Of a DNA stretch of 64,000 nt, positions 47,926-57,625 are shown in pieces; position 1 is the stretch's first letter; each line of letters begins with the position of its first letter. The translations under genes and the position numbers were made by a program. Below the pieces are notes generated by a model. The model did not search any database. It was not told the origin of the DNA and was given only the letters and a program-made list of their open reading frames with translations. The stretch comes from a virus: the IMG/VR virus record IMGVR_UViG_3300021964_000022, positions 1-64,000 of that record. The stretch is one strand, 5' to 3'.

Positions 47926-49081
47926 AGTATTAGTGATCGGCGATGTCATTATTGACAAATATATTTACGGTACGTCTACACGTATCAGCCCAGAAGCACC
48001 TGTACCTGTAATAACTTACATTGATGAAAAAGAAACAAGAGGCGGTGCAGGACTTGTATATGAAAATTTAAAAAGTTTAGGTGTTGATGTTGATATGTTT
48101 GAAACACCTGGAGACATTAGTGTTAAAACTAGAATAATCTGTGACGGACATTATATTACACGTATCGACGATGATGCATCGGCAAAAGGAATGGAAGTAC
48201 TAAAACAAGTACAAGAAACTGATTTTTCACAGTACGACTATGTTGTACTAAGTGACTACAACAAAGGTGTGTTAGATGAAGCAAAAGATATTATTGCACA
48301 CATTAACAAGTATAATTGTAAAGTAATTGTTGATCCAAAAGAAAATGCTTGGTTCTACGAAAATGCTTGGTTAGTAAAACCTAACTACAACGAATTCCAT
48401 GATTTAGGATTTAATGAATGGCAGGGTAATATTATTACAACTAATGCCGGTGAAGAAGTTATTGCACACATTGATGGTAAAAACTATGAGATCCCAGTTG
48501 ACAATTTAGAAGTAGCAGACGTAACAGGAGCCGGTGATTGTTTTCTAGCTGGGTTTGTTTATGCACTTACACAAGGATATGATTACGAAACTTGTTTAAA
48601 AATTGCTGTAAAAGGATCGTCTGAAAGTGTAAAACATAGTGGTACATATATCCTTACAAAACATGATGTCGAACATACAACAGTGTTTACAAATGGTTGT
48701 TTTGACATAATACACAAAGGACATATTGAATTATTGAAATACGCTTCAACACTAGGACATGAATTAATTGTAGGTTTAAACAGTGATGCAAGTGTTAAAA
48801 AATTAAAAGGTGCAACTAGACCTTACAATGATGAAAAAACAAGATACGAAACTCTTTTTTCTTTACCATTTGTTAAAAAAGTGGTTGTATTTGATGACGA
48901 AACACCGTATAATATAATAAAACAAATTAAGCCTAAGTACATTGTAAAAGGCGGAGATTATACTATAGAAGAAGTTGTAGGACACGATTTAGCAGAAGTT
49001 AGACTATTTCCTACAGTTGAAGGCTACAGTTCAAGTTATACAATAGAGAGAATGAATGAAAATATTAGTAACAGGACATAA
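47918..49081 (+). CDS. hldE: Bifunctional heptose-1-phosphate kinase/adenylyltransferase HldE (short)
   Basis: In Gram-negative bacteria HldE phosphorylates D-glycero-D-manno-heptose-7-phosphate at position 1 and later adenylates heptose-1-phosphate. Both halves are present: kinase residues 1-245 with VLVIGDVIIDKYIYG, RISPEAPVPVI, ETRGGAGLVYENL and the PfkB signature ADVTGAGDCFLAGF (catalytic D207); adenylyltransferase residues 255-387 with FTNGCFDIIHKGHIEL (H-x-G-H), VGLNSDASVKKLKG and GGDYTIEEVVG. At 387 aa it is about 90 residues shorter than E. coli HldE (477 aa), mainly in the kinase domain. It belongs to the late plus-strand operon with gp14, gp15 and hldD. Confidence 0.9.
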   Translation: MNKVLVIGDVIIDKYIYGTSTRISPEAPVPVITYIDEKETRGGAGLVYENLKSLGVDVDMFETPGDISVKTRIICDGHYITRIDDDASAKGMEVLKQVQETDFSQYDYVVLSDYNKGVLDEAKDIIAHINKYNCKVIVDPKENAWFYENAWLVKPNYNEFHDLGFNEWQGNIITTNAGEEVIAHIDGKNYEIPVDNLEVADVTGAGDCFLAGFVYALTQGYDYETCLKIAVKGSSESVKHSGTYILTKHDVEHTTVFTNGCFDIIHKGHIELLKYASTLGHELIVGLNSDASVKKLKGATRPYNDEKTRYETLFSLPFVKKVVVFDDETPYNIIKQIKPKYIVKGGDYTIEEVVGHDLAEVRLFPTVEGYSSSYTIERMNENISNRT

Positions 49082-49892
49082 AGGATTTATAGGCCAAAAC
49101 TTAGTCTATTATTTTTTAGGTAAAGGTCATAAGGTTGACGGATTTGATTGGGTACCAAACATTATACCCGATGTTACTCGCTATGATTGGATAATACATC
49201 TAGGTGCTATAAGTGATACTACTGAAAAAGATGTAGATAAAGTTTGGGAACAAAATTTTGAATTTACAAGTAGACTAATACAAGTATGTGACCAATTTGG
49301 AGTTAATCTACAACTAGCAAGTACTAATGCAGTATACGGTCCTGGATTTGACGGCTTTAGAGAAGATTCAAAATGTTTGCCGCAGACACCTTATGCATGG
49401 AGCAAATACTTAATTGACAAGAGTATAAAAGATGTCGGAGTAGAAAATTTTTCAAATTTAGTGCAATCATTTAGATATACAAATGTATACGGTCCTGGTG
49501 AAGGACACAAGAAAAACCAAATGAGCATGATTAGTAAATGGCAAGACCAAGCCGCTCGCAACGGTAGTATTGTTGTGTTCGAAGATAGTGATACCTTTCA
49601 TAGAGATTTAATTTGCGTATACGATGTTTGTAAAATACATGAAGCAATGATGGAAAAAGATGTAAGCGGTGTATTTAACTGTGGAACTGGAAAAGCAGTT
49701 AATCTAGAAGAAACTGCTCAAATGCTTGCAAAGAAAATGAATGCTACAGTAATACACGAACCTATGCCAGTAACATTACGTCCCCAGTATCAACCATATA
49801 CAGAAGCAGATATGACACTAATACAAGAACATATTAAACTACCTAAATTTTGGTCAGTAGAGGAGTACTTAAATGATACAGGTGTTCGATGA
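49056..49892 (+). CDS. hldD: ADP-heptose 6-epimerase HldD-like (SDR superfamily)
   Basis: It would convert ADP-D-glycero-D-manno-heptose to the L-glycero epimer, the last step of the route. The NAD-binding ILVTGHKGFIGQNL (T6-G13), LASTNAVYG, the catalytic Tyr-Lys PYAWSKYLID (Y113, K117), FRYTNVYGPGEGHK and FHRDLICVYDV parallel E. coli HldD (GACSSTTE, FRYFNVYGPREGHK, FKRDFVYVGDV); the C-terminal RPQYQPYTEADMT matches GRYQAFTQADLT. This specific set is the reason to prefer HldD over a generic epimerase. At 278 aa it is 30 residues shorter than E. coli HldD. It overlaps hldE by 26 bp and the next gene by 20 bp. Confidence 0.85.
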   Translation: MKILVTGHKGFIGQNLVYYFLGKGHKVDGFDWVPNIIPDVTRYDWIIHLGAISDTTEKDVDKVWEQNFEFTSRLIQVCDQFGVNLQLASTNAVYGPGFDGFREDSKCLPQTPYAWSKYLIDKSIKDVGVENFSNLVQSFRYTNVYGPGEGHKKNQMSMISKWQDQAARNGSIVVFEDSDTFHRDLICVYDVCKIHEAMMEKDVSGVFNCGTGKAVNLEETAQMLAKKMNATVIHEPMPVTLRPQYQPYTEADMTLIQEHIKLPKFWSVEEYLNDTGVR

Positions 49893-50379
49893 TGTATTAG
49901 ATTATAATAGCTTTGAACATGCACAAGTTGCTGTTATGGAACAAACTCCATTTAAGTTTGGTTGGCGTGATAGACGTACTACCGACGAAGTTTATCTGCA
50001 CAGTAGACTAGATTTAGAAGCACTAAACGAACTTAACATATTGCCACATTTAACACATGAAAGGTATAAAAATTTTATAAAGCCTACATTATTTGACTTT
50101 GCTATTGTAAATTGTGACAATATAGGCAGTGTACATTATAGTCATACACACAAAGATACTAATGTATTTTTATTATATCTTAACGAAACATGGAATCAAG
50201 AATGGGGCGGAGAAACTTTATTCTTTGATCAGGAATCAGGTAAAGAAATTGAATTTGCGTGTACTCCTAAACCAAATAGAGCTATTTGGTTCGACGGTGA
50301 AATACCACATAGTATTAGAGCGCCAATAATAAACAAATGGAGATTTAGTATCTCATTATTTTTTAGGAAAGAACAATGA
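49873..50379 (+). CDS. Putative 2OG-Fe(II) oxygenase (168 aa)
   Basis: The motif order is VHYSHTHKDTNVFLLYLN (H-x-H-x-D region), WGGETLFFDQ (GGET strand), PNRAIWFDGEIPHSIRAP (distal His) and RFSISLFFRKE (basic residue and terminal strand). That is the P4H-type double-stranded beta-helix. It overlaps hldD by 20 bp and the cupin by 4 bp, so it is part of the heptose-containing late operon, where it might hydroxylate the glycan or a virion protein. Substrate unknown. Confidence 0.78.
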   Translation: MIQVFDDVLDYNSFEHAQVAVMEQTPFKFGWRDRRTTDEVYLHSRLDLEALNELNILPHLTHERYKNFIKPTLFDFAIVNCDNIGSVHYSHTHKDTNVFLLYLNETWNQEWGGETLFFDQESGKEIEFACTPKPNRAIWFDGEIPHSIRAPIINKWRFSISLFFRKEQ

Positions 50380-50786
50380 CACAGTTGACAGGTAAAGTAG
50401 ATAAAGGTTGGGGCTTTGAATTAATTTGGGCGACCAATGACAAATATTGTGGAAAAATTATGGTATTTGAAAAAGTTGGCAGTAAGTTTAGTTTACATTT
50501 TCATAAAGAAAAAGACGAAACTTGGTTTGTAAATAATGGAAGATTTTTATTAAAATGGATTGATACATCTAATGCACAACTAAATGAACTAGAACTAAAA
50601 GAAGGCGATACATGGCACAATCCTCCATTACAACCGCATCAATTAATTGCACTAGAAGCCGGAAGTAGTGTTACAGAAGTTAGTACTGCGGACAGTGTTG
50701 AAGATAATTATAGAATTGTTAGAGGAGATTCACAGTCAGTTGAAAACACTCCTACTCCAGAAGAACCAAAAAGCGAAACAGAATAA
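50376..50786 (+). CDS. Cupin, phosphomannose-isomerase-like (136 aa)
   Basis: VDKGWGFELIWATNDKYCGKIMVF, FSLHFHKEKDETWFVNNGRF (cupin motif 1 with H-x-H and Glu) and GDTWHNPPLQPHQLIAL (motif 2 His) match single-domain sugar-phosphate isomerase-like cupins. The C-terminus is a disordered acidic tail (TPTPEEPKSETE). It is the last gene of the plus-strand late operon, followed by a strong bidirectional terminator. A role in the heptose or other sugar route is suggested by position only. Confidence 0.8.
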   Translation: MTQLTGKVDKGWGFELIWATNDKYCGKIMVFEKVGSKFSLHFHKEKDETWFVNNGRFLLKWIDTSNAQLNELELKEGDTWHNPPLQPHQLIALEAGSSVTEVSTADSVEDNYRIVRGDSQSVENTPTPEEPKSETE

Positions 50787-50803
50787 TTAAAATTTAGATA
50801 TAA

Positions 50804-50834
50804 AAAAAGGAGCAATAAATGCTCCTTTTTTTGT
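50804..50834. terminator. Bidirectional rho-independent terminator
   Basis: AAAAAAAGGAGC (50804-50815), loop AATAAAT, GCTCCTTTTTTT (50823-50834): a 12-bp stem with a T run on each strand, placed exactly between the convergent cupin and giant virion genes. Confidence 0.92.
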
Positions 50835-50851
50835 GATTCTGTAAAGAAGTA

Positions 50852-53800
50852 TTAAGCCTGAGCTTCACCCCATTTAATAATAATATTAGCATTAACTGCC
50901 GCACCTGAAGTTTTATAAACATTCACTGCTAGTACATCTGGTCCATTCGGGAATGTACCTCTACCACCTAGTGTAGTGTTTGTTAATTCTTTTAACTGTC
51001 CTAGATCAAGATCTGATCTTTCACCTGGCGTAGCAATAAATGAAAATACTGTTTCACCTGGCTGTGCATACGGAGGTTGTCTAAACACAAAGTTAAATGC
51101 ATCACCTGGACTAACTGTACCTGTTGCGGCATTGTTAAACGATACTCTGTAGTAGTTAACAAATTCACCCGGTACATCCGGATCACCAAATAGTAACGGT
51201 CCTTCTACACCAGACACATATGTTGATGCTGGAAACGCAATATCACCTTGGTCAGTTGGTGGATCATTAAGTTCTGTACCAGATTTTGCGCCACTTGCTG
51301 TCCATGATGCTTCAGTAAACAACGCAAAGTTTCTGTTATCAGAATCTCCGCCAAAAGCAAATGTAATGTTTTGGTTATCTACTAGGTTACTTGTTGAAGT
51401 TGTACTAAATCTTACAAATACATATGATCCTTGGTTTGTTATCTGAGTAATTGTTGTACCGTTTGCAAATTTTGAATCGTCAACTTCACTACCTACTACT
51501 AAGTTTTTGTCTAAGAAACTTGGGTAGAAGTAAGCATAGTTTCTACGTCTATTAGACTGGAATGTATTCATCTGTGCGTTGACTTGTGTTCTTGGAATGA
51601 TTGTTGCTGTTGCAGTAGTTGATGTATCTCCTGAACTCCATACAACCGAACCACCTGATGCAACTTGTGCGAAACTTGGCTGTCCACCTTGTGCTAGTCC
51701 TGACAGTCCCTGCCAACCAACATCTGCTGGATTCAATGGATAGTTTTGTGGATTAAGAATACCTTCAACAACAATACCGCCTAAGATACTATTTCCACTA
51801 CCGTCTTCACCATCTGATGTAATCTCCATAGACTGCATAAGCAACTGAGCTCTGTTTAGTAGTTCTCTGTCACCTAAGTCGCCAACAATAGCGTTTGAAA
51901 CACTAGGTGCTAGTCGTAATAAGAATGCTGTTTGTCTTGTAGTACTAATAGCCAATCCTGTTTCTGTATATGAGAAGATATATCCTCTATCATCATCAAA
52001 ATTACCATCTGTAATAAACGCTGAACCCCAGTGTGATATAAGTGGTGTAATAGTATTACTTACAAGTACAACACCTGTTTTCTTATCGTGTGTTGTTGCT
52101 GGACCTGCTGTGTACTGTCTTTGGGCACCAGCTTGGAAGTTAAACATACTTACTGCTCTAGTCAATCCTGTTAATCTATTTTGTGCATAATCTACACTAC
52201 TAAATGCAATTAGTTCGTTATCAATATAAACTGTTCCACTAGTTGGGAAGAAACGTGCATCATCTAACGGAACATATGCAGTATTGTCTGACATATTTTC
52301 TGATAGTTTTCCTGGAGGTCCTTCGTTAGTAACTTCATAACGTACAGGTAAGTTACCTGAACGCATAAATGCTTCTGTGTTTACGTTTGAGTTACGCATT
52401 CTGTGTGCAAACACAAAGTTACCATCTGCACCACGTAGCATCCAATCAATAAAACCAGCACCATACCAACTGTACTGAATTCCAATCATCTGCATGTATG
52501 CAATGTCAATTTTATATCCGCTTGGTCCTGTACCATCTAATCTATCTAAGTTGAATTCATCTTGTTTAACTTTTTTATCAGTTACCAAACATACCTTTGC
52601 CGCTAATACAGCATTTACACCTCTGTAATCTGGTGTAACTGTACATTGAGTTTGACTGTTAACATGACTTACAACGTGTGTCATTCCTCTGATAACAATT
52701 CTATCACCTGCTTTTAGCTGATCTCTAAACTTAGTACCAGTTCCTGTAATAAGGTTTGCATCAGGAGCAATAGCAATAGTTCCTGCAATTTGTTTTGTAC
52801 TTGTACGCTGTGCTACTGTAATATTAGAACCATCGTATTCCCAATAAATTCCGTTTTGATCATCAAAGATACCTGAACGCACAGTTGCACCGTGCCAACC
52901 TGTTACAGCAACCTGAGCCGCAAATCCTAGTGTAGCTTCTATACTTCCTAAACGTCTTACACCTAGAACTTTAAATGTTCTTTCGTTTACAACTTGCGTA
53001 ACTGTGTAATTACCATTATAACCTTCTGTCTCTACACCTATAAGTCTAACTTTACCGCCAACCTGCATTCCGTGATCGTTATCATCACATGTTACAGTGA
53101 TTGTTGATCCAACTTCTGTTCCGTTTGAAGTAACACTTGCAATGTCATAACTTGGAGCAAATAGTGCACCAGTTGTGTACATAATACCTTTACCTGATTG
53201 GTATCTAATATATTTCTTACTTTGACGTATTGCTTGTGCGCCGTGTTGTGGTCCGCCTGTTCCTAACTGAACACCACCATCATATGGTCTGTGAATAAAG
53301 AAACTGTCTGGACGTAAGTAGATGTTAGCTAGAATACTATCGTTACCTGTAGTTGTTATAGCACCAGGTGCTCTTGCTGGGTATCTAATAGTATTAACTG
53401 TTGGAACTTGTGTTGCAATAAATGCGCCACTTGCTAATGAGTGATTGTTAGTTCCACCACCTTCTCCATCATCGGAGCTCACTGTTACAATAAATGTCGC
53501 GCCTGGAACAACTCCGTGTGCGTTAGTAAATGTTGCTTCTAATGTTGCTAATGCTTCGAATGGAATCTCTTCAGCCGCTGTAATTGGAGCAGTTGTAAAT
53601 TCTGACATTGTAACTGAGTTAACTAATGATAAACTATCACCTGCAATACTTGTACCTGTTACTGATCCAGTTGAAATTGCACCAGTTGACACACCGGTTA
53701 CAGTTACTACGGCATCATTTGCTGGACTTGCGCCACCTAAATCAGTACCTAAAATAGTAATAGTATTACCCACTCTATAGTTTGTACCGCCAGTTACATT

Positions 53801-56800
53801 AACTGCTACTGAAGCGTATGCGGAACCTGTTCTTGTAATATCTAAACTTGCGCCTGATCCGTTGTTTGCAACGTTTGTACCTGATACTCCCGTAAACACA
53901 CTAGCTAATGTGCTAGGTGTACCAACTGAACTTATTGCTTCAACTTCACCTAAGTTACCTGCTGTAGTTACAGTTATGGTTATATCATTAGCCGGAGTTG
54001 ATCCGCCTAATTGACTTCCTTCAATAACAAATGTTTGACCTAGGTGGTAATCTGTTCCAGCAGTAGCAATAGTTACTGTGTATGCCGCACCATCATTTTC
54101 AATATCAAATGTTGCACCTGAGCCTGCTAAGTCACTACCACTTTTACCAAAGAAGCCGCCTGAATCTGCCGCTGTTGCTTGTGATGATACATCAGCGCCT
54201 TCTATTCTAAATCCTATTACTTCACCACTTGCACCTACATCGTTAATTCTTAAAACTAAGTTATTTGTTGGCGCTGTACCACCTAAATCAGCACCTGAAC
54301 AAGTAATTGTGTCTGCTGTTGTATAACCTGTACCAGCCGCTGAAATATTTACACTGTAAATACCACTTGATGCTGTAACACCAAATTCAAAGCCCGAACC
54401 TGAACCACCAGTGTAACTTAATTCACTGCTGTTAAAGTTATATGATCTATCTTCTGGCGGTGGAGTACCTATTGACCAGTCGCCTGTATCAATAGCTGTA
54501 CCTGTAATATTTCCTGAGCCGTCTACACTTGTTACTTTAAATACTAAATCGTTACCGCCAGCACTTTGATTACCGTCTACACCAGTTCCTGGTAATATAC
54601 TGCTACCTAAGACTCTAATTCTATCATTAACAGCATAACCTGCACTGCCGTTCGGTGAATTTAGTGTAACAGTAGCATATGCACCGTCTGCATAAGTAAT
54701 GTCTATCTGTGGTAACGTACTACCGCCTGCGTTTGTATATGTTGTAGTTGGATTATTATATGTAATCGCACCGTCTAGTGCTGTACCTGAGATAGTTACT
54801 GCTGTAATACCTCCACTACCGTCAACTGTTGAAACTGTAATTGTTGCATCATTAGCAGGAGTTGTGCCGCCTGTGTTTGCTCCAGATACTAATATCTGAT
54901 CGCCTGTAACATATCCGCTACCTGCTTGATCAATACTGTCAACACTATAAACTGCGCCAGCCTTGCTTACCGTAAATTCTGCGTTAATACCTGCGGCCGC
55001 TGTTGTTGTTCCTGAAACTGCTGTATAAGTTTGTTGGCTTTGTGTTAGTGCCGCTGTAAATTCGCCACTCATAGTTACAGTATTTCCTGTAACGTCTGTT
55101 ACGAAAATACCATCACCTGTACCATTATTTGCCGCTAGTCCGACTACAATACCTGTAGTACTTGATACATCAAATGTAGTATCACCTATACTAATAGGTG
55201 CAGTAGTTATCGGTACTAATGCATTTCCGTTTGGAGTACTTGAAACACCAGTTACCTGTGCGCCTTCTGGAATATCAGCATAAACAATCGGTGCGCCAAT
55301 TTCTGGAACATCACCTGTAAATGCTAATCTATTTTCACCAGTCTGAGCCGCTAAACTAAGTGTCATAGTACCCGCAGTACCGTTACTTACAACAGTAACA
55401 GCTGGGTTACCAACTGCCGCTCCTGTATAAAAATCACCTTTACGTAATTGTGTATAAGTTGTTGAAAGAACATCACCGTTAGTTGTACCAACTTTTGCTT
55501 TTGCAAAAAATGTAAATGTATTATTTGTAGGAACAGTAGTAATAACAAAACTACCTTCTGCTCTACTTGCGCCGACTACACTGTCTTCAAGAGCTTTAAT
55601 TGTAATTGGAGTACCAGGAGTAAATCCGTGTGAACCCTGTGTAGTAACTGTAATTAAACTTGCACCAATTCCATCTGTGCCAGCTGAAGCGTCTGTAACA
55701 ACTGATTGTACTTCTGTATCAGTGCCTGGAATTTCGTATATACTCGGATAACCACGCTGTGTACCAATAGCTGACCATTTAGTAGGCTGTAGTCCATATT
55801 CAAAGTCAGCGTCAAGCATTGACAATGGAGGAGCAATACGCATACGCTCAATAGCATCAGTACCAAAATCGTATGGTCTTGTTCTAATTTCTGGAGTTTC
55901 TACATAAATTTGTACATCATCTGTAGTTTCATGTGCCGATGTATTGTACTTAAGATTAAGTGTAACAACACCGTCTGTCATCTGTAGATATTTTTTAAAG
56001 TCATCATCAGCATCTCTGTTTGCAGATGTAAAGTCGTATTTTAGTGTATAACCACTACTGTCTCGAGGTATGTCATCTGTTTTAAGTGCTAGTGTTGCTC
56101 CTTTAGCAGGGTCGCTAAAGTTATAAATTATTTCGTTACGTGTACTATTTGTAATTAAAAGTATATCACTTAAATCATAATTACCTTCAAATCTAATATG
56201 ACCTAAACCTTTGTTTTCTAAAGTAGGTAAACTACTTAGACCATTTGTAATAACATCAATTACTATTCCAGAAAGTGTACTAATTCTAGTTGCACCATTT
56301 CCTTCTGCTGTTTTAGAAACATCAATAGTTTGAGCTATTTCTGATTGATATGGCGTAGCTTGTGCAGTATTTGTTAAGATGTTGTTGTTAATTAAGTTTC
56401 TTGTAAATTCTTTTGCACGTATTTCTGGAAGTCTGTCGCCATCAACCTGAGCTACACTTCCTTCCCAATATGTGCTTGCTATTCTATATGTTTCTTCATT
56501 ACCATTATATCGTAAATCATGTAACCACGCTGTAAGGTTAAAGCCTGTATCACGTTCACACTTTTCTTGGTTATATGAGTATGCCGCTTCTGGAGTAACT
56601 TCAGAAATAATAGTTGTTTGGTTTGAATCAATAGCATTATAAGCAGTTGTTAAACTTGCACTTACCCAACCAATACTAGGTGTTGTTCTTGTTATACTAT
56701 CAATTGATCCTGCTGTTGTAATTTCGTTTGCTGTATATTGAATTAATGTATTCCAATTAATATTACCAATAGTAACAATATCAGAACCGCCATCTTCGTC

Positions 56801-57619
56801 TTGAGCAACGTTGTTACCTGTTTGCGGAGTTACTGTATTACCTTGAATAATTTCTAAACCAATTGTTTTAAGATGTGCTATTGCCGCAAGCATTGCTGTT
56901 TGGTATTCTTCTCTACCAACTTCACTGTATGTTACCATACCTTTTGCCGCGTCCCAACTTGCCGCAGTTCCGCCATATATAATATCGTAAGTAGCGGCCA
57001 TTGTTAAAATTTTAATATCGTTTTCAAATAAATCTTGATCGTAACCTAGTGTAGGATAGTTAACATTTACATATGCACTGACATCGTTTACAATAAAGTT
57101 TAAGTTAGCGTTAAGCTGATTTTTTGCTGATACATTGTCAACGTTTGCACTAGTTGGATCTGTCCATGTAACTGTATCTGCACTTAGATAACCGTTTTGT
57201 GCAACGTCAATTACTTCATTCCATGCCGCGTTTAATCTTGCTACGGCTGTTGCATCTGCTTTTACACCACTTAGGTCAGCAAATCTTGCTTTAGCATTAA
57301 CAAGAGTATTGACAACAGTATTACTAATGTCGATAGAATATTGCTCCATAGTACCTTGGAATATTGCATTATAATTTGTTCCGAACGCCATATCATATTG
57401 TGTAGCGTCTGTAATGTATCCTAAGTCTCTAATACACTTTGCTCGATTAAATAAGAAGTCTGTGTTTCCGTTATCAACTTGTGCTTGTATCCAAGCCGCT
57501 ACCTCTTTCTTTAAAAAGTTGTAGTTTTGATTAATTAAACTCCAAGCATTTGGATAAGCATTGTCGTCTATCCCTAGTCCAGGTCTAAACACATAATTTT
57601 CTATCTTTTTCTTTGCCAT
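50852..57619 (-). CDS. Giant virion protein, probably fibre or baseplate-associated (2255 aa)
   Basis: This is the largest gene of the window. The N-terminal 420 residues are helical-mixed (GIDDNAYPNAWSLINQNYNFLKKEVAAWIQ, AAAKG-like loops) and may anchor it; the remainder is beta-rich with many Gly, Thr, Asn and Asp. Five tandem 75-residue repeats occur around residues 875-1330 (see the separate entry). Later segments (QIAGTIAIAPDANLITGTGTKFRDQLKAGDRIVIRG and SGTVYIDNELIAFSSVDYAQNRLTGLTRA) look like fibre knobs. Marine T4-like phages carry proteins of this kind as long tail fibres or periphery structures; I cannot equate it with a T4 gene. No late box immediately precedes it, so it may be co-transcribed from 60222. 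Confidence 0.8.
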   Translation of the reverse strand: MAKKKIENYVFRPGLGIDDNAYPNAWSLINQNYNFLKKEVAAWIQAQVDNGNTDFLFNRAKCIRDLGYITDATQYDMAFGTNYNAIFQGTMEQYSIDISNTVVNTLVNAKARFADLSGVKADATAVARLNAAWNEVIDVAQNGYLSADTVTWTDPTSANVDNVSAKNQLNANLNFIVNDVSAYVNVNYPTLGYDQDLFENDIKILTMAATYDIIYGGTAASWDAAKGMVTYSEVGREEYQTAMLAAIAHLKTIGLEIIQGNTVTPQTGNNVAQDEDGGSDIVTIGNINWNTLIQYTANEITTAGSIDSITRTTPSIGWVSASLTTAYNAIDSNQTTIISEVTPEAAYSYNQEKCERDTGFNLTAWLHDLRYNGNEETYRIASTYWEGSVAQVDGDRLPEIRAKEFTRNLINNNILTNTAQATPYQSEIAQTIDVSKTAEGNGATRISTLSGIVIDVITNGLSSLPTLENKGLGHIRFEGNYDLSDILLITNSTRNEIIYNFSDPAKGATLALKTDDIPRDSSGYTLKYDFTSANRDADDDFKKYLQMTDGVVTLNLKYNTSAHETTDDVQIYVETPEIRTRPYDFGTDAIERMRIAPPLSMLDADFEYGLQPTKWSAIGTQRGYPSIYEIPGTDTEVQSVVTDASAGTDGIGASLITVTTQGSHGFTPGTPITIKALEDSVVGASRAEGSFVITTVPTNNTFTFFAKAKVGTTNGDVLSTTYTQLRKGDFYTGAAVGNPAVTVVSNGTAGTMTLSLAAQTGENRLAFTGDVPEIGAPIVYADIPEGAQVTGVSSTPNGNALVPITTAPISIGDTTFDVSSTTGIVVGLAANNGTGDGIFVTDVTGNTVTMSGEFTAALTQSQQTYTAVSGTTTAAAGINAEFTVSKAGAVYSVDSIDQAGSGYVTGDQILVSGANTGGTTPANDATITVSTVDGSGGITAVTISGTALDGAITYNNPTTTYTNAGGSTLPQIDITYADGAYATVTLNSPNGSAGYAVNDRIRVLGSSILPGTGVDGNQSAGGNDLVFKVTSVDGSGNITGTAIDTGDWSIGTPPPEDRSYNFNSSELSYTGGSGSGFEFGVTASSGIYSVNISAAGTGYTTADTITCSGADLGGTAPTNNLVLRINDVGASGEVIGFRIEGADVSSQATAADSGGFFGKSGSDLAGSGATFDIENDGAAYTVTIATAGTDYHLGQTFVIEGSQLGGSTPANDITITVTTAGNLGEVEAISSVGTPSTLASVFTGVSGTNVANNGSGASLDITRTGSAYASVAVNVTGGTNYRVGNTITILGTDLGGASPANDAVVTVTGVSTGAISTGSVTGTSIAGDSLSLVNSVTMSEFTTAPITAAEEIPFEALATLEATFTNAHGVVPGATFIVTVSSDDGEGGGTNNHSLASGAFIATQVPTVNTIRYPARAPGAITTTGNDSILANIYLRPDSFFIHRPYDGGVQLGTGGPQHGAQAIRQSKKYIRYQSGKGIMYTTGALFAPSYDIASVTSNGTEVGSTITVTCDDNDHGMQVGGKVRLIGVETEGYNGNYTVTQVVNERTFKVLGVRRLGSIEATLGFAAQVAVTGWHGATVRSGIFDDQNGIYWEYDGSNITVAQRTSTKQIAGTIAIAPDANLITGTGTKFRDQLKAGDRIVIRGMTHVVSHVNSQTQCTVTPDYRGVNAVLAAKVCLVTDKKVKQDEFNLDRLDGTGPSGYKIDIAYMQMIGIQYSWYGAGFIDWMLRGADGNFVFAHRMRNSNVNTEAFMRSGNLPVRYEVTNEGPPGKLSENMSDNTAYVPLDDARFFPTSGTVYIDNELIAFSSVDYAQNRLTGLTRAVSMFNFQAGAQRQYTAGPATTHDKKTGVVLVSNTITPLISHWGSAFITDGNFDDDRGYIFSYTETGLAISTTRQTAFLLRLAPSVSNAIVGDLGDRELLNRAQLLMQSMEITSDGEDGSGNSILGGIVVEGILNPQNYPLNPADVGWQGLSGLAQGGQPSFAQVASGGSVVWSSGDTSTTATATIIPRTQVNAQMNTFQSNRRRNYAYFYPSFLDKNLVVGSEVDDSKFANGTTITQITNQGSYVFVRFSTTSTSNLVDNQNITFAFGGDSDNRNFALFTEASWTASGAKSGTELNDPPTDQGDIAFPASTYVSGVEGPLLFGDPDVPGEFVNYYRVSFNNAATGTVSPGDAFNFVFRQPPYAQPGETVFSFIATPGERSDLDLGQLKELTNTTLGGRGTFPNGPDVLAVNVYKTSGAAVNANIIIKWGEAQA
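53640..54990 (-). repeat. Five tandem protein repeats in the giant virion gene (approximate limits)
   Basis: Each unit follows the pattern: ...(G)F/I-x-V-x-x-x-G-x-x-Y-x-V-x(5)-G-x-x-Y-x-x-G-D-x-I-x-(V/I)-x-G-x-x-L-G-G-x-(T/S)-P-A-N-D-x-x-I-x-V-x(4)-G-x-I. Examples of the end motif are GGTTPANDATITV, GGTAPTNNLVLRI, GGSTPANDITITV and GGASPANDAVVTV; the second unit is more divergent. The limits given are rounded from codon position. Confidence 0.75.
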
Positions 57620-57625
57620 TCTTTT

